A stretch of DNA of 64,000 nucleotides from Actinomyces sp. oral taxon 897 (GTDB lineage Bacteria > Actinomycetota > Actinomycetes > Actinomycetales > Actinomycetaceae): the NCBI RefSeq assembly GCF_002999235.1, contig NZ_CP027236.1, positions 744,001 through 808,000 of the forward strand, read 5' to 3'. Shown piece by piece: positions 44,118 to 53,289 of the stretch. Position 1 is the stretch's first letter. Every line of letters starts with the position of its first letter. Below the pieces are notes generated by a model, which did not search any database, had not been told where the DNA came from, and worked only from the letters and a program-made list of their open reading frames with translations. The translations under genes and the position numbers were made by a program.

Positions 44118-47100
44118 TCACCCGTCATCAGCCAGGCGTTCCGCCTGCATGTCAAAAAATTGCGCTTCTCCTTCGTATTCCGATGCAATGGCACGGAGGA
44201 TGGTCGCTGTTCGCGGCCAGCGATTGGCCACTTGTCGGGCCATTCTCGAATACTGACCGCTAAGGTCTCGCTCTTGACTTCCGCCGTCAAACACCCCTCT
44301 TAACGACACGCCTCGTCTATTCAGCTTCCCCTTGATGATTCCGGAATCCATTCTTTCGCTCGCTACTTCCTCAACAGCATCGCGCACTGCCACAGCTGGC
44401 CAGACGCCATCCGTATCATCAGGGCTGCAAGATAGCACGTGTCCAATCTGAGAATCACCTACATCCAGGCAGTCGCACTGCGCAAGCAAATCACGCGCCT
44501 GTTTTACCCAGCCAAGAAGATGGTCCCTGTCAACCGTGCCATCCTCACGAGGCCCCGGAAGTATGCTCCACTCATTCAGGACGTTCCAGGAGCGCCGGGA
44601 ACAGGCTTCCTTCTGTTCTTTATCGCTACCTTCCATCTCGTCCGGCTCTCGGACGTAGACCGACCTCACCAGCCGAACAAAGTCAGCGGGACTGCCGCCA
44701 AGCGCCCTGTAAAGCGCACTGGACGGATTATGGTCGTGGAGAAAATCGAAGAACTGAAATTCTAGGCCTGGAAGGACCGGGTCGTCCGGAGCCTCACGCT
44801 CCAGCCACTTTAGCAGTTCCGAGACAGCATACTCAGTATCGTTTACCGGGTTATACGTATCTGCCGCACGGCAAGCAGCACATAGCGCGCTCTTGACGAA
44901 GTCAACGTCTAGCTCTTGCCCAGCGTAAAGAATGGTCCACGCAATATCGACGGCCTGCCAGGGACGGTTATGTTCAAGGAATAGCTGGCCAGCTTCGGTG
45001 TATGTCTTACCAATGGGCACGGACGACATGAGCAGTTTCTGAGCGTTATCACTGAGAGAGGTTTCCTCAAGTGCTGCTTTCAGCCAGCCGACCCCATGGT
45101 TCACCACCTTACACCAGGCATAGGCGATGACAGCGCACCGGAGCTGAGACGACTCAGCATCGAGCCAGACGAGAAGATCTGACCGGCAAACGCCATCGAT
45201 CTGCGCGAGATGTTCTCCAACAACATTTGGCCGCTTCGCGTTCTCTATGAGGGCCTTTATCGCCTCAATTCCTTGATCGACGGTACACTTTACCGCCTGT
45301 CGGCGTTTCTCCTCTAGTCGTTCTTCGAATCCATCGTCACCGTGCTTGAGGCCGTCTATAACCATAAAACTATCCCAATCAAATAGTCGTGAGTTATGAC
45401 GAGGATCAGTCGACGATTCAAGTTTGGTCGCAATTCCTCTGAGTTCAGCAAGCACAGTATCGGGCATTGCCCAGTCGGCATCAGACAACCGCGTGTGCCG
45501 TTCAATGAGATTCGTTAACGCGCTCCACACCCGGTACACCTCGTCGGGTGACCATGACGACCTACATAGTGCATTGCGAAGAGCGTCAATTATTTTGGGA
45601 CGTTCCGCGGCAAGCGTGTTGCCAATCCTCTCAATAATTTCTACCCATCGGTCTGCCGAGTCTCCAGCCGAGTCAAGAGCAAGGTCAACCAGGCCCTTAA
45701 CGTATCGATCTAATTCGTCACGCGTGCCACCGTCTTGTGACGGCTCCCAATCCCGATACTGAGGTTTATTAGGAGCCATCATAGTGACCGTGCCACGAGA
45801 AGGCCACAGTTTCATTATGAGTTCCCACCCTGTATCAGGGGAAAGCTTGACCGCCCGTCTTATAGCAGTAATCTTGTCCTCCGCAGAAGCGGCTCCGTAA
45901 GGAGCGCAACCGGATGTGAATGCATGTAGACTATCCAGAGGGCGGTTCGCCATTCTCCCGCCAGGGTCGATAGCTATAAGCTTCGCGAGCATTGATGTAG
46001 CCAGGCCATAATGGTCTGCCGACCAACACAATCTTTCGAGCGCCCACAGGAGATTAGAATGTGGTGACAAGGGTTCAAAAAGCCAGTTTGAATCAGAACT
46101 ATCTCGAAACAGTGTTCTGACAAGCAGTTTGTCGGCGGTCAGACCTCCCTCTAAAGATTTCAAGAAAACATCGGGCGACGCTTCGGCCAGGAAAGAGAAT
46201 GACTTGGACAGAACGGCTAGCTTAGCTCCACTTGCATCTTGATAAGCTTGCTGAAACAATAGCTCCACTGTATGATCGACGTAACCTTGGAGGCGTGGTA
46301 TATTTAGGTTGACTGATGCGGTTGTCGCCGCCAGCGCCAGCCCCTCAGCGACATGCCTTTGTAACGTGTCTGAATAGCGCGGCTTCATGCCCCGAAGCTG
46401 TGCGACAAAACGTTCGTTGGTTGTCAGATTAGCAAATGGATCGTCGATCAGCAGCACGTCGAGCACGAACTTATCCCAACGCGCAAGGATATCAGAATCC
46501 AACTCAGGGAGTAGTAGCTCAGCTGCTTCTGCTGGGTTTGTAAGACGCCAGTCCCCTCCTGATTGCACGAACGGCGCATCTGGGTAGTTACAGAGATCCT
46601 TCAGGAGGCAAGTGATCTCCTTAAACGGCAAGCCAACAAACTCTTCGACCCCCCGCTTATCATCGTCCTTGCTGTCGTCCCAAGAACCCACAAGGACTAG
46701 TGGAGCCAATACGGCAGCTTTCTTTGCGCTTTGCACCCATTCGGGTTTCTCAAACGAAGGATTACGAGACACCGAGCGCAGAAAAGCTGGAATACTCCGT
46801 CGGGCGAGTGCCACTACATGTTCGGGGCGACGCAGACCTAGTTTTTGCAGTACCTCAACTGCCGTAGCCCTTCCAATCTTCGGAAGTTCTATAGCATCTT
46901 CATCGCGACGAACGCATGAATCTCTTCCCGCGACGAGTACGACGCGATGCCCATGAGTCACGGCATGCAAATCTGGATGATTGAATGTGGGTATCAGGAG
47001 TTCTCTTGTAGGAGACATCGCCAACTGGTGCCATGCATCCGGAGTTGCAACGACCATTGCCAGTTCGAGAAGATCGGGAGCGTCCACCAACGCCGCGTAA

Positions 47101-47831
47101 ATGAATGCCAACGACTCGTCGACACAGGACGACTTAACGACAGGAATCGTATCGCCGGAACCTGCCGACAGTAACAGACTTACTAACTTATCGCTCTGGG
47201 ACTTGCGGCCCGCCGTATAAAACTCGGGCGGAATGCTGATCTTTGAATTTCCTTGGAAGGATTCCCACCAATTTTGTAGGGTGCTGACTGCCCGAGGACG
47301 GCGGCCCAGTCGTTCTGAGATCCAATAGTGTACCGAGGGTGTATCCTGCAACCAGCCCTCGAGGACATGTGCATCGATAGACTTGACTTGCGCAAAAATC
47401 CCGTCGTTAGTACGGTTAACTTCCCACTTCTGTGCGTCCGGCCAGTTCCGCGGCGTTGCGAAAACGAATACATAGTCACCTGTCATCCTCTTATCGTTGG
47501 CGCGCTTTTTATAGTCACTTTCCGCTTTTTTCTTTGAGTCCTTGCCTGTCCCGAACTCGAAACGCAATTTCCCTGCGGGGAGAAAGGATGAGCCGGTAGA
47601 GTCGGCGGTGCCGTCCCATCCCGGCGCAGATGTGCCTTCGTGGGCGCGGATGTCTATGTTTGTAATTCCAGGAGTCTGGGCAAGCAGTCGCCGCATTAGT
47701 TCTGGGAACGCCTGCTTGGCGTCGCCCCTGTCCGCCCACTGATTCAACTCGGCCGCCGAAATCAGCTCAGGATTGTCAACGCTCAAGGCGGGAGAAATGG
47801 CTCGCGGAGGGGTGGGGTTACTGTTGCTCAT
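44118..47831 (-). CDS. 1237-residue uncharacterised protein, defence-like, in a low-GC island
   Basis: The N-terminal domain (about 20-180) has GWDGT (71-75), LRFEFGTGKD (89-98), FVFATPRNW (122-130) and DAHVLEGWL-x6-VHYWISE (153-173). I recall this pattern from large uncharacterised bacterial proteins, where it looks like a nuclease-type or sensor domain. Residues about 200-420 resemble a STAND-type NTPase region, but the Walker A position (SAGSGDTIPVVKSS) lacks the G-K-[ST] signature. The long C-terminal half is helical, repeat-like (LLWALERLCWSADHYGLATSMLAKLIAIDPGGRMANRP). Size, architecture, low GC and overlap with a restriction-gene fragment suggest an anti-phage role; this is inference. 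AAAAAGG precedes the ATG. Confidence 0.75.
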   Translation of the reverse strand: MSNSNPTPPRAISPALSVDNPELISAAELNQWADRGDAKQAFPELMRRLLAQTPGITNIDIRAHEGTSAPGWDGTADSTGSSFLPAGKLRFEFGTGKDSKKKAESDYKKRANDKRMTGDYVFVFATPRNWPDAQKWEVNRTNDGIFAQVKSIDAHVLEGWLQDTPSVHYWISERLGRRPRAVSTLQNWWESFQGNSKISIPPEFYTAGRKSQSDKLVSLLLSAGSGDTIPVVKSSCVDESLAFIYAALVDAPDLLELAMVVATPDAWHQLAMSPTRELLIPTFNHPDLHAVTHGHRVVLVAGRDSCVRRDEDAIELPKIGRATAVEVLQKLGLRRPEHVVALARRSIPAFLRSVSRNPSFEKPEWVQSAKKAAVLAPLVLVGSWDDSKDDDKRGVEEFVGLPFKEITCLLKDLCNYPDAPFVQSGGDWRLTNPAEAAELLLPELDSDILARWDKFVLDVLLIDDPFANLTTNERFVAQLRGMKPRYSDTLQRHVAEGLALAATTASVNLNIPRLQGYVDHTVELLFQQAYQDASGAKLAVLSKSFSFLAEASPDVFLKSLEGGLTADKLLVRTLFRDSSDSNWLFEPLSPHSNLLWALERLCWSADHYGLATSMLAKLIAIDPGGRMANRPLDSLHAFTSGCAPYGAASAEDKITAIRRAVKLSPDTGWELIMKLWPSRGTVTMMAPNKPQYRDWEPSQDGGTRDELDRYVKGLVDLALDSAGDSADRWVEIIERIGNTLAAERPKIIDALRNALCRSSWSPDEVYRVWSALTNLIERHTRLSDADWAMPDTVLAELRGIATKLESSTDPRHNSRLFDWDSFMVIDGLKHGDDGFEERLEEKRRQAVKCTVDQGIEAIKALIENAKRPNVVGEHLAQIDGVCRSDLLVWLDAESSQLRCAVIAYAWCKVVNHGVGWLKAALEETSLSDNAQKLLMSSVPIGKTYTEAGQLFLEHNRPWQAVDIAWTILYAGQELDVDFVKSALCAACRAADTYNPVNDTEYAVSELLKWLEREAPDDPVLPGLEFQFFDFLHDHNPSSALYRALGGSPADFVRLVRSVYVREPDEMEGSDKEQKEACSRRSWNVLNEWSILPGPREDGTVDRDHLLGWVKQARDLLAQCDCLDVGDSQIGHVLSCSPDDTDGVWPAVAVRDAVEEVASERMDSGIIKGKLNRRGVSLRGVFDGGSQERDLSGQYSRMARQVANRWPRTATILRAIASEYEGEAQFFDMQAERLADDG

Positions 47832-48240
47832 CGCACGACCTTTTTGTGCGGTAGACGTCCGTCACGTTCTCATACTTTTTGGCGCGTACGGCGGTCGCCA
47901 TCTTCTGAATGGTCGTCACGACGAGCCGCGCCGAGTCGTCCTTGAGCTGGCTCACGAGCACGCGCGTCGAGGTGGGCATGCCTGCGCAGTCCTTCTCGAA
48001 GCTGTTGCACTCAGCCACCGTCTGGTCGTCGATATCCTTGCGGTCGATGAGGAACACGACCTTATCCACCCTCGACTCGTCGCGCAGCAGCTGGACAAGC
48101 TTGAACGAAGTTAGGGTCTTACCCGAGCCGGTGCAGGCGAACACGTATCCGTTTTGGTTCGACTCCAGCACGCGCCTCTTGGCAGCCTTGACCGCGTAAA
48201 TGCGGTAGCGGTTTATCTCGTACTCGCTCACATGCGCCAT
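47818..48240 (-). pseudogene. hsdR: HsdR (type I restriction motor subunit) fragment
   Basis: A 140-codon remnant. It holds the first helicase motifs of HsdR: NRYRIYAVKAAKRRVLESNQNGYVFACTGSGKTLTSFKLVQLLRD (Walker A TGSGKT), KVVFLIDRKDIDDQT and RLVVTTIQKMATAVRAKKY. The nuclease domain before it and the DEAH box and everything after it are missing; normal HsdR proteins are about 1000 residues. After AKKY the homology stops and the frame runs 14 bases into the start of the large island gene. The fragment marks an insertion or deletion junction, and a full type I system is not present in the window. Confidence 0.85.
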
Positions 48241-48345
48241 GCACCTCACCTCCCTAGCTTGCCGGTACCTGACGATGGTGCCGCGGTCTAGCGGCTTGCC
48301 CTCCACCGGACCGGTGGGGAGCGCCGACACCTACATTTTACGGGA

Positions 48346-49794
48346 TTACCGGGTCAGGACGGCGACCGCCTCCAGGTGGTGGGTGTGGGAGAACATGTCC
48401 AGGGCGGCCAGGTCCCCCAGCCTGAACCCCAGGCCCAGGAAGGCGGCCAGGTCCCGGGCCAGGGCGGCCGGGTCGCAGGCCACCAGGACCACCCGGGAGG
48501 GACCCAGCGCGGCCACGGCCTCCACCACCCGCCGCCCGGCCCCCCGCCGCGGGGGATCCAGGACGACGACGTCGGCCCCCCGCCCCCGGCCGGGTCCGAA
48601 GGAGCTCCCCAGCTCGGTGACCGAGTCCGCCGTGACGGCCCCGGTCACCAGGCGGGCGTCGGGGTGGTCGTGGAGGTTCCTGCGGGCGTCGGCCACGGCC
48701 TGGGCGGATCCCTCCAGGCAGGTCACCCGGGCCCCCAGGGCGGCCAGCGGCAGGGTCAGCAGCCCCGAGCCGGAGTACAGCTCCAGGACCCGCAGCCCGT
48801 CGGCCCTCAGGGCGCCGGGGCCCGGGTGGCCGCCCGCCGCGGTGGGGTGGTCCTCCACCACCGCCCGCACCACCCGCTCGGTCAGGACCCGGGGCGCGTC
48901 CCGGTGGACCTGCCAGAAGCCGCCCACGTGGACGTGGTAGCGCAGCTCGCCCAGCCCCAGGGCGGTGGCGTCCACGACCTCGGTGACCCGCCTCCGGCCG
49001 GTGGGACGGGCCCGGGCGGTGAGGACCTCCTCGCCGACGACGACCAGGGGCTCGCCGGTGCTGGGTGCCACCGCCGTGAGGCGGGCACCGGGACGGTAGT
49101 GGTGGCGCCACCGCCGGTCCTGGGTCAGGCCCAGCTGCTGGATCGGCGCGACCGCCAGGGGCAGCTGCCGGACCTCCAGGACCTGCCCGGAGCGGAAGCC
49201 GTGCATACCGGCCCGCCCCTGGGCGGTGACCTCCAGGGACACGCGCGTGCGCGTCCGGGTGCCCGCCCGGGCCCGGGTGCGGGGGTCGTCACTGGCCTGC
49301 GCGGCCAGCTCGGAGGGCAGGGCCTCCACGGCCACGGCCTGCCCCGGGGCCGCCCCGGGCAGGGCCTCCACGGCCTGGACGACGTCGCCTCCCCCGATCC
49401 GCCGCAGGCAGTCGGCCAGCACCCAGCGCTTCCAGGTGCGCTGGGCGCCCAGGGCCACGTGGGAGAGCTCGCCGCCGCCCACGCCCCCCGGGCCAGCCTC
49501 CGCCCACACCGGGCTCACCCGGTCCGGTGAGGCCCGGAGGACCTCGACGGCCTCGGCGTACCAGACCCTGGAGGCCCTGGCGGTTACCCGGGCCCGGACC
49601 CTCTCCCCGGGCAGGCAGTGGCGGACCAGGACCACCACGCCCGTGGGGTCGTCGTCCTTGCGGGCCACGCAGAAGCCTCCGTGGGCGGGGGCACCGGCGT
49701 CCAGCTCCAGCAGCTCGGGGGCTGTCCCGCCCCCGCCGGGGGCCTGGGGGCAGGGCCGTGGGCGGGCGGGCGCGGCGGACGGGGTGGGGGTCAT
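48346..49794 (-). CDS. TRAM-domain class I RNA (uracil-C5) methyltransferase
   Basis: A 482-residue RlmD/TrmA-type enzyme. The N-terminal TRAM domain (LELDAGAPAHGGFCVARKDD-x-TGVVVLVRHCLPGERVRARVT) binds RNA. The methyltransferase part has HVHVGGFWQVHRDAPRVL, the SAM-binding VLELYSGSGLLTLPLAALGARVTCLEGS, the catalytic VVVLDPPRRGAG and VLVACDPAALARDL with the nucleophilic Cys, and a base-providing Glu near the C-terminus (HTHHLEAVAVL). It would make 5-methyluridine in rRNA or tRNA. The iron-sulfur cysteines of RlmD are not evident. Its start overlaps the stop of the upstream transporter (ATGA), a common pairing in actinobacteria. Confidence 0.9.
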   Translation of the reverse strand: MTPTPSAAPARPRPCPQAPGGGGTAPELLELDAGAPAHGGFCVARKDDDPTGVVVLVRHCLPGERVRARVTARASRVWYAEAVEVLRASPDRVSPVWAEAGPGGVGGGELSHVALGAQRTWKRWVLADCLRRIGGGDVVQAVEALPGAAPGQAVAVEALPSELAAQASDDPRTRARAGTRTRTRVSLEVTAQGRAGMHGFRSGQVLEVRQLPLAVAPIQQLGLTQDRRWRHHYRPGARLTAVAPSTGEPLVVVGEEVLTARARPTGRRRVTEVVDATALGLGELRYHVHVGGFWQVHRDAPRVLTERVVRAVVEDHPTAAGGHPGPGALRADGLRVLELYSGSGLLTLPLAALGARVTCLEGSAQAVADARRNLHDHPDARLVTGAVTADSVTELGSSFGPGRGRGADVVVLDPPRRGAGRRVVEAVAALGPSRVVLVACDPAALARDLAAFLGLGFRLGDLAALDMFSHTHHLEAVAVLTR

Positions 49795-51854
49795 GGCTGC
49801 TCCTCGTGAGGCAGGGGGGCCAGGCGGCTGGCGTCGGCGTCACGGGAGGCGACGTCGGCGTCCTGGATGTCGGTACGGCTCCGGGAGGTACGGCTCAGGC
49901 GGGCCCCCTCCCCCAGGCCCAGCTGCCAGGGCACGGAGGCCACGACCACGCCGGGGGTGAACAGGAGCGCCGTCTTGATCCGCAGCGCCGTCTGGTTGTG
50001 CAGGACCTGCTCCCACCAGTGGCGCACCAGGTACTCCGGCAGGAAGACCACCACCAGGTCGCGGGGGGACTCCCGGCGCACGCTGCGCACGTAGGAGACG
50101 ATGGGGCGGGTGATGTCACGGAAGGGCGAGTCCAGGACCGTCAGCGGCACCGGCAGCTCGGCGTCGTCCCAGGCGTCCAGCAGCTCCTCGGCCGCGCCGT
50201 TGCCGGTGTCCACCGTCACCGCCTCGATGGAGGTCGGGTGGGTGGACTGGGCGTAGGTCAGGGCCCGCAGGGTGGGCTGGTGGAGGCGTGAGGCCAGGAC
50301 GATGGCGTGGACGTGGGCGGGCAGGACCCGAGAGTCGTGGAGGTCGGCCACGGCCACCTCCTCCGCCACCCGCTGGTAGTGGCGCCGGATACGGTTCATG
50401 ACCAGGTAGAGGAAGCCCATGATCGTCAGGGTGACCCAGGCACCCCGGGTGAGCTTGGTGACCAGGACGATGACCAGCACCAGGCCGGTGCCGGCCACCC
50501 CCACGGCGTTAATGACCCGCGAGCGCCGCATCCGTGAGCGCGACCGGGCGTCGGTGACGGTGGCCAGCTCGCGGGTCCAGTGGCGCACCATGCCGACCTG
50601 GGACAGGGTGAAGGAGATGAACACGCCCACGATGTAGAGCTGGATGAGGCTGTTGGTGTCGGCCTGGAAGCCCACGATGAAGGCGACGGCTCCCAGCCAC
50701 AGCACGATAATGCCGTTGGAGTAGGCCAGGCGGTCGCCGCGCTGGGAGAGCTGGCGGGGGAGGAACTCGTCGCGGCCCAGGACGCTGGCCAGGACGGGGA
50801 AGCCGTTGAAGGCGGTGTTGGCGGCCAGCACGAGGATGAGCCCGGTCACGGCGGTGACCAGGTAGAACATGGGCTTGAAGCCGGAGAAGACGGTGGCGGC
50901 GATCTGCCCGATGACGGGGTCCTGGTGGTAGGAGGCGCCCAGGGGCTGGCCGTTGCTGGTCAGGCCGGTGGCGGGGTTCTCCACCATGTGGACGCCGGTG
51001 GCGCCGGCCAGGTGGATGATGCTCAGCAGCATGAGGGCCGCGATGGAGCCCAGGAGGAGCAGGGTGGTGGCGGCGTTCCTGGACTTGGGGCGCTGGAAGC
51101 TGGGCACGCCGTTGCTAATGGCCTCCACGCCGGTCAGGGCGGCGCAGCCTGAGGAGAAGGCGCGCAGGATGAGGAAGGCCCCGGCCAGGCCGGCCAGGCC
51201 CTGGTCCCAGCCGGGCTGGGCCACGATGTCGAAGCCGGCGGACTCGGCGCGTCCCAGGTGGCCGGTGAGCTCCTGGAAGAGCCCGGCCACCACCATGGCG
51301 CCGATGGCGGCCATGTACAGGTAGGTGGGGACGGCGAAGGCGCCGCCGGACTCCCTGGAGCCGCGTAGGTTGAGCACGGCCAGCAGGGTGACGACGCCGA
51401 CGGCGACCTGGACCTTGTAGGGGGCCACGGAGGGTACGGCGGCGGCCAGGTAGGAGGTGCCCGAGGAGACGGAGACCGCGACGGTCAGGACGTAGTCGAC
51501 CAGGAGGGCGGAGGCCACCAGGAGGCCGGCGTGGGAGCCCAGGTTGGTGGAGACCACCTCGTAGTCCCCGCCGCCGGAGGGGTAGGCGTGGACGGTCTGG
51601 CGGTAGGAGGCCACGACGACGACCAGGACGCCGACGACCGCCAGGGCGATCCAGGGTGACAGGGCGGTGGCGGCCAGGCCCGCCACGGCGAGGGTGACCA
51701 AGACCTCGTCGGGGGCGTACCCCACGGACGACAGGGCGTCGGAGGCGAAGACCGGCAGGGCTATCCGTTTGGGGAGGAGGGTCTCCCCCAGGGCCTGGCT
51801 GGGTACCGGGCGGCCGACGAGGAGCCGTTTGAGGCGGTCAGCGAAGTCACGCAC
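49791..51854 (-). CDS. APC-superfamily potassium transporter, KimA-like
   Basis: A 687-residue membrane protein. Its start region, RPVPSQALGETLLPKRIALPVFASDALSSVGYAPDEVLVTL, is the hallmark of KimA/YdaO-type K+ uptake proteins rather than amino-acid permeases. About 12 membrane helices follow (RQTVHAYPSGGGDYEVVSTNLGSHAGL in the core), then a cytoplasmic C-terminal domain of about 200 residues. The GTG at 51854 has TAGCAT 8 bases upstream. It is divergent, 58 bases apart, from two TrkA-type RCK genes, which supports potassium as substrate. In Bacillus, KimA is inhibited by c-di-AMP; whether this holds here is not visible. Confidence 0.82.
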   Translation of the reverse strand: MRDFADRLKRLLVGRPVPSQALGETLLPKRIALPVFASDALSSVGYAPDEVLVTLAVAGLAATALSPWIALAVVGVLVVVVASYRQTVHAYPSGGGDYEVVSTNLGSHAGLLVASALLVDYVLTVAVSVSSGTSYLAAAVPSVAPYKVQVAVGVVTLLAVLNLRGSRESGGAFAVPTYLYMAAIGAMVVAGLFQELTGHLGRAESAGFDIVAQPGWDQGLAGLAGAFLILRAFSSGCAALTGVEAISNGVPSFQRPKSRNAATTLLLLGSIAALMLLSIIHLAGATGVHMVENPATGLTSNGQPLGASYHQDPVIGQIAATVFSGFKPMFYLVTAVTGLILVLAANTAFNGFPVLASVLGRDEFLPRQLSQRGDRLAYSNGIIVLWLGAVAFIVGFQADTNSLIQLYIVGVFISFTLSQVGMVRHWTRELATVTDARSRSRMRRSRVINAVGVAGTGLVLVIVLVTKLTRGAWVTLTIMGFLYLVMNRIRRHYQRVAEEVAVADLHDSRVLPAHVHAIVLASRLHQPTLRALTYAQSTHPTSIEAVTVDTGNGAAEELLDAWDDAELPVPLTVLDSPFRDITRPIVSYVRSVRRESPRDLVVVFLPEYLVRHWWEQVLHNQTALRIKTALLFTPGVVVASVPWQLGLGEGARLSRTSRSRTDIQDADVASRDADASRLAPLPHEEQP

Positions 51855-51912
51855 AAACTCAGATGCTACTCCGTGGCCGCTCCGGGGCGGGACGAGGGGT
51901 ACGGTTGGCCCC

Positions 51913-52578
51913 GTGCACTTCGTCATTATGGGCTGTGGGCGCGTGGGCGCCTCCATGGCCACGCAGCTGGACCGGATGGGGCACTCGGTGTCGGTGATCG
52001 ACCAGAGCTCGGACGCCTTCAGGCGCCTGCCCTCTACCTTCAACGGCCGTAAGGTCAAGGGGATCGGCTATGACCGTGACTCCCTGGAGCAGGCGGGCAT
52101 TGACGAGGCCTACGCCTTCGCGGCGGTCTCCAACGGGGACAACTCCAATATCGTGGCCGCGCGGGTGGCCCGGGAGAGCTTCGGGGTGGAGCGGGTGGTG
52201 GCGCGTATCTACGACGCCCGCCGGGCCGACATCTACGAGCGCCTGGGGATCCCGACGGTGGCGACGGTGCGTCAGACCGCTGACCAGATGATGCGTCACG
52301 TCCTGCCCGGGGGCGCGGCCAGTGAGATGGTCGACGCCTCGGGGGCGGTGAGCCTGGTGCAGCCTGACGTGGCGGGCGCCTGGGTGGGGATGACGGTGTC
52401 GTCCCTGGAGGAGCGCCTGGGGGTGCGGGTGGCCTGGATCTCCCGGGGCTCGTCGGCCCTGCTGCCCGAGGCGGCCACGGTGGTCCAGGATCTGGACCGG
52501 CTGCACGTGGCGGTGGTCTCCGAGCGTGTGGGTGCCGTGCAGCGTGCCCTGTCCCGTCCCCCTGCCAGTGAGGTGTGA
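51913..52578 (+). CDS. TrkA-family potassium uptake regulatory protein (first of two)
   Basis: A 221-residue RCK protein: an N-terminal Rossmann domain with HFVIMGCGRVGASMATQLDRMGHSVSVID (NAD-binding GxGxxG) and a C-terminal TrkA-C-like domain (VAGAWVGMTVSSLEERLGVRVAWISR). It would gate a K+ uptake channel in response to nucleotides. The GTG at 51913 has TACGGT 7 bases upstream, so leaderless initiation is possible. The second RCK gene follows after 3 bases. No TrkH/KtrB channel gene is present; the adjacent KimA-like transporter may be the partner, or the channel lies elsewhere. Confidence 0.88.
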   Translation: MHFVIMGCGRVGASMATQLDRMGHSVSVIDQSSDAFRRLPSTFNGRKVKGIGYDRDSLEQAGIDEAYAFAAVSNGDNSNIVAARVARESFGVERVVARIYDARRADIYERLGIPTVATVRQTADQMMRHVLPGGAASEMVDASGAVSLVQPDVAGAWVGMTVSSLEERLGVRVAWISRGSSALLPEAATVVQDLDRLHVAVVSERVGAVQRALSRPPASEV

Positions 52579-52581
52579 GTC

Positions 52582-53289
52582 ATGAAGATCGTTATCGCCG
52601 GGGCCGGGTCGGTGGGGTGCTCCATCTCCCGTGAGCTCATTAGCCACGGGCACCGTGTGGTCCTGATCGACCGGTCCCCTGAGGCCATGCGTATCGCCTC
52701 GGTGCCTGAGGCGGACTGGCACCTGGCTGACGCCGGTGACATCGACATGCTGACCGAGGCCGGTGTGGGGGACTGCGACGTCATGGTGGCGGCCACGGGG
52801 GACGACAAGACCAACCTGGTGGTCTCCCTGCTGTCCAAGACGGAGTTCGGGGTCCCCCAGGTGGTGGCGCGGATCAACAACCCCAAGAACGAGTGGCTCT
52901 TTGACGAGGCCTGGGGCGTGGACGTGTCGGTGTCGACCCCGCGTATCATGACCTCCCTGGTGGAGGAGGCGGTCTCGGTGGGGTCGCTGGTGCCGGTGTT
53001 CTCCTTCCACCAGTCCGGGGCGCTCATGCACGAGCTGACCCTGCCTGACGACTCGCCGGTCATCGGTGAGCTGGTCAGCGAGATCCCCCTGCCCCCGCAC
53101 ACGGTGCTGGCCGCCATCCTGCGTGAGTACCGTCCGATCAACCCTGACAGGGACGAGCGTTTTGAGCGCGGGGACGAGCTGATCTTCCTGACCGCCAGGG
53201 AGGGTGAGGGCACGCTGGGCGAGATCCCGTTGATCTTCTCCCCCGAGGACGACGCGCCGGCCCCCGAGGAGCTGGACGAGCTGCTCTAG
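52582..53289 (+). CDS. TrkA-family potassium uptake regulatory protein (second of two)
   Basis: A 235-residue RCK protein beginning MKIVIAGAGSVGCSISRELISHGHRVVLIDR, with MVAATGDDKTNLVVSLLSKTEFGVPQVVARINNPKNEWLF and a TrkA-C domain (HELTLPDDSPVIGELVSEIPLPPHTVLAAILRE). It ends in an acidic tail (SPEDDAPAPEELDELL). It is the CeoC-like partner of the preceding gene; such pairs are common in actinobacteria and are thought to form hetero-octameric rings. Its stop codon overlaps that of the convergent DUF3159 gene by four bases. Confidence 0.9.
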   Translation: MKIVIAGAGSVGCSISRELISHGHRVVLIDRSPEAMRIASVPEADWHLADAGDIDMLTEAGVGDCDVMVAATGDDKTNLVVSLLSKTEFGVPQVVARINNPKNEWLFDEAWGVDVSVSTPRIMTSLVEEAVSVGSLVPVFSFHQSGALMHELTLPDDSPVIGELVSEIPLPPHTVLAAILREYRPINPDRDERFERGDELIFLTAREGEGTLGEIPLIFSPEDDAPAPEELDELL

